64,000 nt of DNA from Sipunculus nudus (lineage: Eukaryota; Annelida; Sipuncula; Golfingiida; Sipunculidae), in contig CM049307.1 in NCBI GenBank assembly GCA_026874595.1, positions 79,646,643 through 79,710,642 of the forward strand. The letters run 5' to 3'. The notes under the pieces are model-generated. The model worked only from the letters and a program-made list of their open reading frames with translations. It was not told the DNA's origin and did not search any database. Below are positions 1 through 11,210 of this stretch, one piece after another (position 1 is the first letter of the stretch; every line of letters begins with the position of its first letter). A program made the position numbers and the translations under genes.

Positions 1-452
1 CTGGTTGACATTAATCAATCGATTCAATAGACAATCAGTATGAACAGGTTTAGAACTCTGAAGTATGAAATATATAACCGAAGGAAGAGCGGCACATCCT
101 CCAAACTCAAGAGTGCTATTAAGACTTGTTTGCAGTTAAAGTATAATAAAAATACTATCTAATACTTATAAAAGGAATTCAGTTCACGTTTGTGCGCAAT
201 GTTCTCTAAAACCGCGCTGTGTACAATATTGTGCCATACATCATTTTAAAGGTTATTATCCCCGCAGTGACATAGGCGATATGAAAATAAATAATTTTTA
301 ATATACATATAATTTTGAGTGATTTTTCCATTTTTTTAACCGAGCACAACCGAACTGTCTTCGGCAATTACCGGAATGCGTGCATCGTGGTCACTTAACC
401 CCTAATACTAAGGACTATTGTTCATATGAATAGCGCATGCTTTCAATGAGGG
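1..452. repeat. Direct repeat, copy 1 (possibly cut by window edge)
   Basis: Near-identical to 1447-1893; both run from CTGGTTGACATT to TTTCAATGAGGGATT. Copy 1 carries a few extra bases near 54-61. The copies are about 1 kb apart. They could be LTR-like ends or a tandem duplication; no TG..CA ends or primer-binding site is evident, so the class is unresolved. Confidence 0.85.
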
Positions 453-650
453 ATTATAGATCTTGTTTTGATTGCAGCACGCTCTTAAGAGGGCATTTGT
501 TATGGGGTAACATAAAATCGGACCGAACATTCTCGCTAGCCAAGCTTGCTTTTCCTGGGAAGCGGTAGGTACGCCGGACTTGTGCGCCACCGACATATGT
601 TCGAATCCCGGAACGGCCAAGTACTTTTCCCCTTAGCAATTTGTCTTCGT

Positions 651-800
651 ACCCTAATCCTAATACTAAAAACCATAATCTAACCCTAACCTAAAACCAA
701 CTTATCTAACTTAACAAAAAAACCTAACCGAACCCTATAACCCTCACCCAACCCAAAACTAAAAACCTAACCTTTAACCCTTACTAAAACCTAACCCTAG
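651..800. repeat. Degenerate CCCTAA-like low-complexity block
   Basis: Repeated variants of CCTAACCCTAA, CCTAATCC and AACCTAACC fill this stretch. It resembles a decayed interstitial telomeric-type repeat (TTAGGG complement). The block is part of a dispersed repeat, because a truncated version recurs at 25426-25455 with the same downstream sequence. Confidence 0.6.
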
Positions 801-1296
801 TCCCAACTGCAGTAGTAATTCCCCAATTACCCTCCTTGAACTCCTTCTGACGTATCAAATTATATTGTCGTCTTCGGAATGTCTTCCATTCAGAATGTCG
901 TCAATCCCAGAGTCTTCAATCCCGAAGTCGTCCAGGTGGAATGACAGCTCCGTACACCCCCCCCCCCCCCCCCCCCCCGATCCGCCTCTAGCATTCCAAA
1001 CTCATGTCTCCAGAAAGCACATAAATGCCACACAGGTTGATGGCGGCGATTTAAATGATAAACACACAGATAGTATTATAGTAACGATGATCATGACGTA
1101 AACATATTTATGGCAGAACTTGATGTAAATACCGTTCAATCTTTATATTACTAATAGGTAATGGCCTAGTTTGTGTGTTGTAACCACTGTTTTTTGTTTG
1201 TTTGTTTGTTTTTACATTTTAAGTATCAAGGGAAAATATTTTCACATATGCCAATGTACTATTTTAATTTTGTAGTTGATCAGCAATGGCAGGCCA
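771..1296. repeat. Dispersed repeat, copy A
   Basis: Matches 25427-25887 in the same orientation, from the CCTAACC-rich head through CCTCCTTGAACTCCTTCT and a poly-C tract to GTTGATCAGCAATGGCA, where similarity stops abruptly. Both copies have a poly-C run of different length at the same place. Confidence 0.8.
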
Positions 1297-1446
1297 CCCT
1301 GAGCTATAAACACTCTGGTCCAGGTTACTGTGACCAGTAAGGCTTAATCATCCACTGGCATGCAGATGATTTTAAATACTACTGTGAATACTAGTGATGG
1401 GAATCAGTTGGAATTTAATTTTTAAGTTATGCAATGATGTTTCATT

Positions 1447-1893
1447 CTGGTTGACATTTATCAATCGATTCAATAGACAATCAGTATGAACAGGTTTAGA
1501 AGTATGAAATATATAACCGAAGGAAGGGCGGCACATCCTCCAAACTCAAGAGTTCTATTAAGACTTGTTTGCAGTTATAGTATAATAAAAATACTATCTA
1601 ATACTTATAAAAGGAATTCAGTTCACGTTTGTGCGCAATGTTCTCTAAAACCGCGCTGTGTACAATATTGTGCCATACATCATTTTAAAGGTTATTATCC
1701 CCGCAGTGACATAGGCGATATGAAAATAAATAATTTTTAATATACATATAATTTTGAGTGATTTTTCCATTTTTTTAACCGAGCACAACCCAACTATTTT
1801 CGGCAATTACCGGAATGCGTGCATCGTGGTCACTTAACCCCTAATACTAAGGACTATTGTTCATATGAATAGCGCATGCTTTCAATGAGGGAT
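1447..1893. repeat. Direct repeat, copy 2
   Basis: Second copy of the segment at 1-452, with only scattered substitutions. The short open frame inside it (from about 1486) has no recognisable protein features and I do not call it a gene. Confidence 0.85.
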
Positions 1894-4590
1894 TTGACCG
1901 ACGTGCGTGGTCAGTAAAAGAGAAAAACGCATGTTTCTCGCTTTATGAAATGGAGAGATCAACCCAGGAGGATTAATGACAAAACCTTATTCAAGGTCCC
2001 AATTTCAGGAACATGCGTCGGGTGGGGTCGAGTGGTGTCTGGGGTTTCAGGCCTCAAAATTTGACTGAAACGATGAAAAAAATAACATTGCGGCGGTTGA
2101 AAATGAATACGGACCCTCTGCATGGAATCCCGTTGGGTCCGCTTAATAAATCTTTCATGTGTTCCTCACATCAACCTAATCTTTATACGTCCACCTATAG
2201 AATCCAGTCACATATCATCGAAAACCTGAATGCCCCCGCGTCTTATTCCGGTTCGCAATGTCAACACCATCACTGGCCAGGACATCAAGGTTAACATAAC
2301 GGGGTATAAATTTCTTGCCACTAGGACAGAACCACAGAATGAATGTTAAAAATAATGTTGCGACTGCAGGATCACTCACGCACCGTCTCCACCAGATTAT
2401 ACGGAGTTTATACGGACGGAAGGTATGATGTTAAGGATTCATGTAATTTAAAAGTGGCAAAATTAAGATACAAGCAGCTGTACATAGAAACGTTTCTGTT
2501 CACAGAAGTGTTGTGCCTTAGAGAGGTGCGTGAGTTATTCTGCAGTCGTGCCAAAATGTTTATACATATCTTATGGAGATGGTTTCCCACTGAAAACCTA
2601 TATTTTCTGTTAACTTTTGGATTAAAAAAAATGAGCCAACATTTCACATCTCAGTTAATAAATCTCCCCAACCCCGGCAATAAGCCCGGTATACCGGGTC
2701 TATCAGCTAGTATTTGATAATGCTTATGCTATAGCCCAGATGTGTATGTAGTAAACTAAGGCATGCAGTTAACAGTAGTAGTTCTGTTAGTTCAGACATT
2801 TGTTGTGGTACTATGAGTAGAAACATTTGTATAGATTTTTTATTGTAAACATTTTCTCATGACAAAGAAATATATATCAGGAAAACTTTTTAATCCAATG
2901 CACTGCAACATTGATTATCTGATCGTTTAGCACCAACCAGCTGGTCATCAATTATAAAAGTGTGGAACCCATCACTACTGAATACACCAGTCAATAGCTG
3001 TATTTCACATGTTGGTCTGCGTTCAGGAGGTAATCCTCAGTTTAGTTCAAGCTTCAGCAGTGATATATAATATCATAACATTATTATTTACACTTGATTA
3101 AAACACAAATGACCCCCTATTGAGTACTTAGGTCCAGCCATTAGACAGATTGACGTCACACTTGATTTACAGTGTTTGATTGGTCTACAATGACAGATGA
3201 CCCTGATTACCCAGGTCCTGCTTGTCGACAGAACAGCATAACCGTATCACAATTGCTGCAATTAGAAACCAATAAGAGACTATTACCAAGTGACTTTACT
3301 AATGTGGTAGTATCGAAATAAGCTAAATTCTGCGGCAGAAAGCAACTTAATTAAAATGGTCTGCCGAAGTTTATTACCAAATTGGAAATTTACCATGATA
3401 ATTTTAAGATAGAAGAATATCATAAAAAAGAGTGTTGAAATGATTGCAGATTTCCGAACAAGATCAAGCAACCTGTAGGCCACGGAGACCGGAGAGTGGG
3501 TGAGAAACTGCCGGCGGACTGTGCCTTTCACTAATATGCAGTCAGCATTTTCCTGAATGCAGCCTAGACCGTACTGGACAGATTGTGAGGCTGGGAGAAG
3601 TTGCAGTACCGACAATATTTGATCTGCAAGAATATCTGCAGGTATGTACATAAAATGCCCCGTTATGTTAATAAGTTGAATGCAGAGCCATCTACTATAT
3701 TATTTTAGAAATTTTAGTTAAAAAAAACGTAGTCGTGACTGTCTCGAATTTTATACAAATACAGGATTTGATTAATTGATTCAATAATTTTTAAACAGAA
3801 CCTCACAATTCGAACATTGATTTATTTTATCTTAGATGTTAACATTGCATTTACATGGTGAAGAGGAAACAGATTCACAGTTTACAGTCTTTATATTTTT
3901 TTCAGGCTTTAGTGCTCGGTTTCACCTACCAATATGCCTATAGATATGCATAGCCAGGGTGTTCACAATACAAGTAATATCAAGCTTTACCTTAGTGCTC
4001 TTTGTAATCCAGTGGTAGACATAATCACATATACTCAAATTATCCTTTCCAGTGTTTCCATACATACAATTTTACCCTTATTTCTATTATCACTTTATTA
4101 AAATATGGTTGACCACTTTAAAATTGTAAAATGAAATATTTTGAAAAGATGGCTACAAATAGATCAAGAATTCATTATAAGTCCAGCCTGCATGAATCAC
4201 TACCTTTCTAAATAAAACTAAACAATATTTTCGGACAAAGAAATTTTTATGTTATTATAATTAGTTTATATATTTAATGCTTTAAGATGTTCATGTATTG
4301 ACAAGGTATCGATAGACAAGTGAACAAAAATTGTACTGGGAAGCCTAGTTCGATAAAATCACTAATAAGAAGTTTTAAAAGGAACTGAATATGTATATTC
4401 CCTGTGTTGTAGTAAAATTACTATACAACAAATATTTATCTTCATAAAAGTAATTGGTGTATACTAATTCCATTCGAGGTGCATTCTGTGAGATTATGTA
4501 CAGATCTACAAATATAGGAATAAATGTACAATGTGTAAATGAAATATTTTTTTTTTAGACTAAAGTGAAGCTCAGTCGGAATACAGAGAC
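1894..4590. other. No gene supported; possible coding remnant near 2.1-2.35 kb
   Basis: No complete gene is visible. Around 2100-2345 the frames give protein-like stretches broken by stops and frameshifts (for example ITGQDIKVNITGYKF). I do not recognise the family, so I leave it as unassigned possible remnant. The rest is AT-rich with no repeat that I could pair. Confidence 0.3.
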
Positions 4591-4594
4591 ATCC

Positions 4595-5515
4595 AAACGG
4601 CACACTGCGCAGACTCGGACTCTCAAGAGTACGACACTGCTGTCTAGGGATTGTTGGAGTCAAAATCTGACTCCAATAATGCACCGCGCGGCATCAACAT
4701 GTACTACACTGACAGCGGAAATACACAAGTGGCGAAAAGGAGCCAATGTAGTCCGTTAAATTGAATTTTGTGTAAAGTAGTTCTATGTCATGTAAAACGA
4801 ATTTACTTTGCGACTCTTTTGCCTTATTTATGCTGAAATACCGTGGTTGGCGTCTTATCGGCACTGCTGGACAGTACATTCCTCCATGGTACACTTTCAG
4901 TGTCTATGGCTGCGTTTTGTGTTCGTCAGACAACAGTGACGTCACAAAGACGTCACAATGTTCGGTCGCGCGTCACCATAATTGACTGACGTCATATGTT
5001 TTCACTGGCTTTTTTATTATCAGTTCTCAGACAAGGAATAATTCGTTAACACTGTAAACTGTTTTGTCATATTTTGGATTATTTGTCTCACACAAAATCA
5101 AAACAAGGTAAGGCATTACTTTTTACGCAGGTAGTCGGCGGAATAGCTCCTGCAACCATTGGACAAGAAAGGTTCACACTGCTTTATACGTATAAAAAAA
5201 TTCTCCCAGAAAAACATGTTGACACGGGTACTGGGACGTACTTTTAAATATAGGTGCATAATATATACGGGGCTAAACTTCGGCAAGTTAAGGGACCCAC
5301 AATTTTAGCTCAGCTGACGTCTGACTATTAGCTGATAAGTAACCCGGTATATATGTGCTGTAGTTATGGTTAATCGTCCGTCCGTCCGTTAATTTCGTGT
5401 TAAGAGAATTTGGTACCAGGCTTCACTTGTCAAGTAGTTCGGTCCTTCCCACAGTGCCCAAACAGAAGAGATTCGTTTTGAGTAGAAACGACCTCTGGCG
5501 GAAGGGTGATCCAAA
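4595..5515. repeat. Dispersed repeat, longer copy
   Basis: Two blocks are shared with 7778-8165: one around CACTGCGCAGACTCGGACTC / CGACACTGCTGTCTAGGGAT and one around AAACGACCTCTGGCGGAAGG. The copy at 7.8-8.2 kb lacks most of the middle. The element is unclassified. Confidence 0.55.
4937..4994. promoter_or_regulatory. Cluster of CRE-like sites (TGACGTCA)
   Basis: TGACGTCA occurs at 4937-4944 and 4987-4994, with GACGTCA at 4949-4955, giving three CREB/ATF-type palindromes in under 60 bp. About 110 bp downstream is a good splice donor (AACAAG|GTAAGG at about 5106). This could be the promoter and 5' non-coding exon of an unseen gene or part of the repeat it sits in. Confidence 0.35.
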
Positions 5516-5519
5516 CGGC

Positions 5520-6425
5520 ATGTCAACCATTGTTGATCCCAGACACTGTTAAGAGGTCAAGAACAGATTCAAACTCTCAATCCTTGGTATGTGCATTAAA
5601 CTTACTCTGTTTGCATTCACTGTCTCTTAAGTTTTGCATTTCTGACCTTAAAGAGCTTAACCCGGCCTACAACCTGCATGGCGTGTACACGCATAGCATG
5701 CATGCTCCACCTCTGTTTAAACAATTTACGTACTAAACAGCTAAAAAACAAATATGCCTTGACTCGGTGGAAATCGGAACATGAATCCATGTAAGCAAAG
5801 AGACAAATGTGATCACCAAACCATTCCGTAACTGAAGTTTTACAATCAAGATAATTACAAGACAGATCAATGAAGCTCTCGAATACATCTGAATGGGCAC
5901 TAAGCGTTACAAAGACAAAGCGAGGTCGTCGTCATTCAATAGTATCAGAGGACGTCTTTGTTCTGGCGGGCAGGGCCGAACTGTAGAGTTAGCCAAGCCT
6001 GGCACACACTTGTACGCCCGGCCTTTATAACACACAGAAATGTTTGATCAGGATGATGGTAATATTCTGGATCTGGTGACCTATTGTGTTCTCGGAGGTG
6101 GAAATGTGGTCTATAAGTGCGTTCTGTTTTTTCTTAACTGTTACTCTCAGGAGGTAGCGAACATGTATGTTAACCCTGAGGGTCAAAGGGTAAAGAAAAT
6201 CCTACAAATATGAGCCATTCGGTGGCCAAAGGACGTATTATGGGGAGTCGATAATTGTAATAAACCGCTTCAGTATTATTATTATTATTTAATTATACAG
6301 CGCTAAACTGGGGCATTTTTCTCAGTACATGTATTATGTGGCAGTTTACATGCCTTGAGAAAGATAGTTAAGAGTATATGCAATGAATTATATCCACTTA
6401 TAAACTTAATATTCATTAAATTAAA
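5520..6425. other. No gene or repeat supported
   Basis: AT-rich sequence with short unremarkable open frames and an ATT-rich stretch near 6276. No protein-like frame was recognised. Confidence 0.4.
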
Positions 6426-6429
6426 ATTA

Positions 6430-6905
6430 CTTAAATGCTTGGGCATTTCCTGAAGTTCTGAGTATTCTCGATCTGCCTGATCATTATTGGAAGATCAGTC
6501 CAATGGGTTGGGGGCAAATACACAGAGACTACGATCTGCAAAAGCTTATAAGCCTTTGTCTTTGGTACATATAGAACAATACCATTGGTGTGTGACCTTA
6601 ATGAATTATTAGATTTTCGTTTTAATTGCAACATATATTGCAAATATATTGGTGCTTGTTTTTGTAGGCATTTATGTACAAGAGTGAGAAATTTAAACAT
6701 TAAGCTAGACTGAATAGGAAGCCATTGCAAGGCGTTCAGTACCTCTCAACTGCTAACATACTTTATACCATTCAAGACCAATATTGCTGCTAAATTCTGT
6801 ATTCTTTGCATTCTATTAATATCTACCTTTGGTAGGCCGATAAAAATACCATTACAGAAATTTAGGTGAGAACGAACTAAACCATACACTAACTGCTTAT
6901 ACATG
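6430..6905 (-). pseudogene. Non-LTR retrotransposon reverse transcriptase C-terminal fragment
   Basis: The minus strand reads VRSHLNFCNGIFIGLPK, then MQRIQNLAA, then LQWLPIQSSLMFKFLTLVHK, ending near WTDLPIMIRQIENTQNFRK. This is the classic end of an L2/CR1/Jockey-like ORF2: the region after the catalytic fingers, with the LHWLPV-type motif and the closing LP..IR..E....F segment. Frame stops near 6760 and the lack of the catalytic domain show it is a dead 5'-truncated copy. Function in life would be target-primed reverse transcription. Assignment to an exact clade is not possible from this piece. Confidence 0.8.
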
Positions 6906-6943
6906 CCTCAACTGTCAATGAATTAGAATCAGAAAAGAAAGCA

Positions 6944-7241
6944 AGTCGTAAACATGGATTTCCTAGAGAAACATTACGAAGACAATTTATAAAAAGCCAG
7001 ATGTGGTGAAGGGGTTGAAAAGAAGTTTGGACGACCCGCAGTATTAAACACAGAACAGGAAGAAGGGTTGGCCGAAATAATTCTAGACATGGAAGCTCGC
7101 TTGTTTGGTCTTACCATAATGGACGTTCAGTATCTTGTATATTCATTTGGCGAGAAAAACAAAATAGACAATCCGTTCAACAAAGGAAAACAGGTGGCAG
7201 GTCCAGGCTGGCTGGGAGAGTTCCTTAGACTTAAAAAATAA
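6944..7241 (+). pseudogene. Pogo/Jerky-type transposase N-terminal fragment
   Basis: From 6944 the frame reads SRKHGFPRETLRRQF, typical of a psq-type helix-turn-helix. After a stop and frameshift near 7005, the frame from 7014 continues for 75 codons: KKFGRPAVLNTEQEEGLAEI, then ILDMEARLFGLT, NPFNKGKQVAG and GWLGEFLR. This matches the CENP-B-type DNA-binding N-terminus of Tc1/mariner-like pogo or Jerky transposases, which bind element ends before DDE cleavage. The DDE domain is absent and the open frame is broken, so it is a relic. It lies immediately beside an oppositely oriented reverse transcriptase relic. Confidence 0.75.
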
Positions 7242-7689
7242 ATGTCTATGGGCGTTTCAGGAAGACGAACCTGGGTTCCACAATACAAAACTAGTAAAAT
7301 TCTTTTCTCTTTCTGCTGATTGGGCGTCTGTTATTAGGGGGATTTAAACTGGTGTCACGACAGTCATACAGCAAGAATTCTCTGGTCTAGAGGTATTTTA
7401 CTGTTTTCTGATTGCACATAAGTTATACAACTAGTAGTAGTAGTGATTACAATCAAACCACTGTGCCAAGCAGAGCAGAATCTCAGATTAACGTAGACTG
7501 GCCCAGTCCATGCAATGGTTTAAACATAATTTCTCCCACTGTCAGGGGCAGCATACCTGCTTTTGCTGTGTCGCAACGCTCAGAACAGGTACTACCAATC
7601 GCGGTAAATTATATAAGTAAATTACGCCTTTGCCTTATTAATAAACATGATAATGCATTTTCTTCATGGGACTAACCATTGTCAAATGT

Positions 7690-7745
7690 CATTTTTTGAC
7701 TTTTCCAAATCTTTCAACCTTGTCTATCATTCTATTTAACGATTC
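7690..7745 (+). pseudogene. Tiny reverse-transcriptase motif remnant
   Basis: The frame reads IFDFSKSFNLVYHSI then stop, a degenerate form of the DFSKAFDxVxH motif of non-LTR reverse transcriptases. Confidence 0.45.
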
Positions 7746-7777
7746 ATTTCCACCATCGCTTGGAAATTGCATCAGCC

Positions 7778-8165
7778 ATACAAACTGCTGCGCAGACCAA
7801 GACTCCCAAGAGCATGACACTGCTGTTTAGAGATTATGAGCGTCACAGTCTGACCCCCACAATGGAATGCGGCTTTTGCATACACCAGCAGCACAGGTTA
7901 AAAAAATGTTGAAGAGGTTAAGGTAGTCGGTTCAAATATGCTGGATTAGAATTGTTTCAAGGCAAATTACACAAACATATTGTAAGGATTTCATGTTAAA
8001 AGTAATATTTTGTAAGCATCATCGTGTGAAATACAAACAAAATATTTCCTGCAAATGTAACAAATTTTTAAGTTTGACCATTGAGAGAAGTAGTTCTGGC
8101 CACAGTGTCTCACATGGATAGATTTGTTTCGTGTGAAATGATCTCTGGCGGAAGGATGTCAGGGA
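7778..8165. repeat. Dispersed repeat, shorter copy
   Basis: Shares its two ends with 4595-5515 (CTGCGCAGACCAAGACTC block and GATCTCTGGCGGAAGGATG block) but lacks the interior. Confidence 0.55.
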
Positions 8166-8194
8166 TATCACGACGGTGACCAAATAATGTCTTA

Positions 8195-8240
8195 TTTCTT
8201 GGACTATTCAAAGGTCTTTGACTATGTCCATAATAGCTTA
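8195..8240 (+). pseudogene. Tiny reverse-transcriptase motif remnant
   Basis: The frame reads FLDYSKVFDYVHNSLLF, a second DFSKAFDxVxH-like remnant, just upstream of the repeat at 8285-9215. Confidence 0.5.
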
Positions 8241-8284
8241 CTGTTCGTGTCCTACAGATTTAATGCAAAATTCATAGGTTTATT

Positions 8285-8407
8285 TTCATATTTATCAATT
8301 TGTATTTGATCAGTTGTGTGAATAACTATAATGACTGCTTGTTTGCCTTTTGATATAATATGTCAGTGGACCAAATTCTGTCATATGGAATACAGTTAAA
8401 TTAACGT

Positions 8408-8469
<62 letters not shown>

Positions 8470-9215
8470 AATACATAAAGGCTTGAACTTTTTAGCACCC
8501 TACTGGTTTCCATGTGTTAAAAGGATGCAATAAAATCAACAAACGGTCCTAAAAATTTGATCCTTAAAATGGAAATGTCACTTTTTTTTTCAAAGCAGAC
8601 TGTTATATTTAAAAATCACAATGGCAGGCCTACAAAAGTTCTCGTGAATATTTTGAGGCGTGTTCGTTGTCGACTTGGACCCTGCTGTTCAGTTTGAGCA
8701 AATGTAGTGTTAATTCATTAGTATCATATAATTTAACTAGGTTACCATTGTGATATATTCCAAACGCCCTGATGAAATCAAAGAATACACGGCGGAAATA
8801 TTTCAATGATTTATTTCTGTGATCATTCTATGTTTAAACATGTCATGTGATTTTTTTTTTTTTCTCGGGGGGGGGGGGGGGTTGGATAATAAAACTTTGA
8901 TGGTACATTACTAATTGTTGTTTCTATACTTGGCAGTATATTGTTACTGTCTATGCTTCAAGATAATGATTATAAGTTTGATGATCACTGGGTCTCGTTT
9001 TTTGTAGTATTAGTGAGGATTTACTCGTAGTCTATACTGATTGTCTGATTGAAGTTTATTTTTCGTGCTTTTTTTGATGTTATAAATGGGTCATTGGGCC
9101 CCTCTGTGAATCGCGTGTTTCTTGTAACTAATATTCATTCTCTATCCGTATTTCCGTTTTTACTGCTGCTTAATCAAGGACTGAAATGGTTTTTGTCTTG
9201 ACTGTTCCTGTCATT
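8285..9215 (+). repeat. Dispersed ~0.9-kb repeat, forward copy
   Basis: The reverse complement of 26950-27800 aligns along most of this stretch. Shared blocks are ATACAGTTAAATTAACGTTGATAT, the CTTGGACCCTGCTGTT block, a poly-G run near 8870/27270, GGATTTACTCGTAG, and a final CAAGG.TGAAATGGTTTT. A partial third copy of its centre lies at about 33150-33320. No coding capacity was seen. Confidence 0.75.
8409..8466. repeat. (TA)n microsatellite
   Basis: Uninterrupted TA dinucleotides of about 55 bp inside the 8285-9215 repeat; the homologous site in the 27-kb copy has only a short version. Confidence 0.95.
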
Positions 9216-9321
9216 CCATCTAACATGAAATTCAGTTATTATGTGATACCTTCAATGATCAAGTTATCGGCAATAGATTTTGAGCTGGTCAATGACAATG
9301 GTTTTTATAACAATAACGTTA

Positions 9322-9333
9322 CCCCCCCCCCCC

Positions 9334-9389
<56 letters not shown>

Positions 9390-9440
9390 ATTATATATAT
9401 ATATATATAAATATATATATATACACACACACACACACAA
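9322..9440. repeat. Poly-C followed by (TA)n and (CA)n
   Basis: A C15 run is followed directly by TA repeats, interrupted near 9385-9420, then ACACAC. Compound microsatellite; the open frames here are low-complexity artefacts. Confidence 0.95.
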
Positions 9441-9677
9441 GGCTTTCAAAAGGAAGAAAATTTGAAGATTCAGACAGGCATAAATTTTTGGGAGTCCCAT
9501 GTGAGTTTAGAACGTCCAAAGGGTAGATGATATATGTCCAGTATTAAGGGTTTTGTAAAACTTTGATTTTGTTACGTATTTTTTGTTTAGTAATTTTGTG
9601 TGATTATCATATTATTATTTGTTGATAAATTGTGTCGTCATAAGAATATATGTATGCTTATAGCGAAATGTAAACCG

Positions 9678-9679
<2 letters not shown>

Positions 9680-9738
<59 letters not shown>
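9680..9738. repeat. (TA)n(GA)n compound microsatellite
   Basis: About 33 bp of TA followed by about 25 bp of GA, some 50 bp before the left end of the integrase/HECT element. Confidence 0.95.
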
Positions 9739-10027
9739 TAAATATGAAATAAATAAAATGTCCTTTATATTTTCTGGAGTGTTTGTTAAGCTGTGTTTCC
9801 ATGTATCCACAAATATCGTTTCCGCAAAAGACGTACGTACGCTCCTTAGTGCGAAGTCCGCAAAGCCAAAAGCTGTTTCCATAAGTACGTACGTGAAAGA
9901 GGGTGAAAGACCTAAAAACGCACTGAAAAACGTATCTAATGGACACACATGCACAAATATCCGCATACGTATCCGCACCGCACACGCACCTACGGAAGCG
10001 TATATAGGACATGGGAAAAAAAAAAAT

Positions 10028-10206
10028 AATCCGCCCGGGCGGAATACTAATCTGCCCGGGCGGTTTAGTACTTCGCCCGGCGGATTGCTATTTCGCCCGG
10101 GCGGATTGCTATTCCGCCCGGGCAGATTACTATTCCGCCCGGGCGGATGAGTATTTCGCCCGGGCGGGTGAGTGTTCCGCCCGGGCGGAATATATAGTAT
10201 TCCGCT
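10028..10206. repeat. Left subterminal palindromic array (CCGCCCGGGCGG, ~21-bp period)
   Basis: About nine units of roughly 21 bp, consensus ATTCCGCCCGGGCGGATTAGT, the last one diverged (TTCCGCTTGAGCGAAATA). Each core is a perfect or near-perfect palindrome. The array ends about 50 bp upstream of the integrase start codon. By position these are likely transposase-binding sites and/or the promoter region (inference). Confidence 0.9.
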
Positions 10207-10256
10207 TGAGCGAAATAACAGGACTCAACATCGCACTAACGTTTCTGACTTGTAAG

Positions 10257-11158
10257 ATGGATCGACCGGAGATTATTCGTGTATATTTTAATCTGGGATT
10301 TACTCAGAAAGAAATACTTTTGTGTTTAGCACATAACCACAGAATCATCATTAGTCAGAGAAATCTGCGCAGACTGTTAAATAAACAAGGTCTATATCGA
10401 AGAAAAAGACAAACTGATTTAATGACAGTTGCTTTGTTTATTGAGGAGAACCTGCAGCATTGCAGCCAGCTTTATGGCTATCGATGGATGCATCAAAGGT
10501 GCTTACAACAAGGTTATGTTGTAACTCAGGATACTGTTCGGATATTGCAGCAAATACTTGATCCAGAAGGTGTTGAAGCTCGGAGAAGACGGAGACTGGT
10601 TCGTCGAAGATACAGAAGCGTTGGACCGAATGAAACGTGGCATATGGATGGATACGACAAACTAAAACCTTTTGGCTTAGCCATCAGTGGGTGTATAGAC
10701 GGGTTTTCTAGACAAATTATCTGGCTGGAAGCTTATTATACAAATAACAACCCAAAGGTTATATTAAGTTATTATTTAAGTGCAGTTATCGAAAAGGAAG
10801 GCTGTCCAAAAAGAGTGAGAGCTGATATGGGCACCGAGAACGGACGTGTGGAACAAGTGCAAAGATTTCTCCGCCGAAATTCCACAGACAGTTTTGCAGG
10901 ACAAAAGAGTTTTATGTATGGTACAAGCACAACAAACCAAAGGATAGAGGCATGGTGGGGTTTCCTACGAAAAAACTGTGTACAGTACTATATGGATATT
11001 TTGCATACGCTAAAGGAGGATGGTCATTTCACTGGTAATCAGCTGGATAAAGAACTGGTCCGGTTTTGTTTCATGAAACTGCTTCAGGTCAATTAATTAC
11101 ATGCATGTATAAAATTTGAAAAACATTACGACTAATTTATGTAAAATGATTTATGAAA

Positions 11159-11210
<52 letters not shown>

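Noticed and set aside
1-1893. Complete LTR retrotransposon
   Set aside because: The direct repeats lack TG..CA ends, and the ~1-kb interior has no primer-binding site, polypurine tract or gag/pol-like frame.
9186-10150. Several 60-130-codon open frames rich in YIYIYI or CAR-like repeats
   Set aside because: They are translations of (TA)n, (GA)n and the palindromic array; low-complexity artefacts.
10011-10256. N-terminal extension of the integrase ORF upstream of the ATG at 10257
   Set aside because: The extension encodes only the palindromic array (repeated RPGG/ARAD-like text). The ATG at 10257 begins a normal helix-turn-helix.
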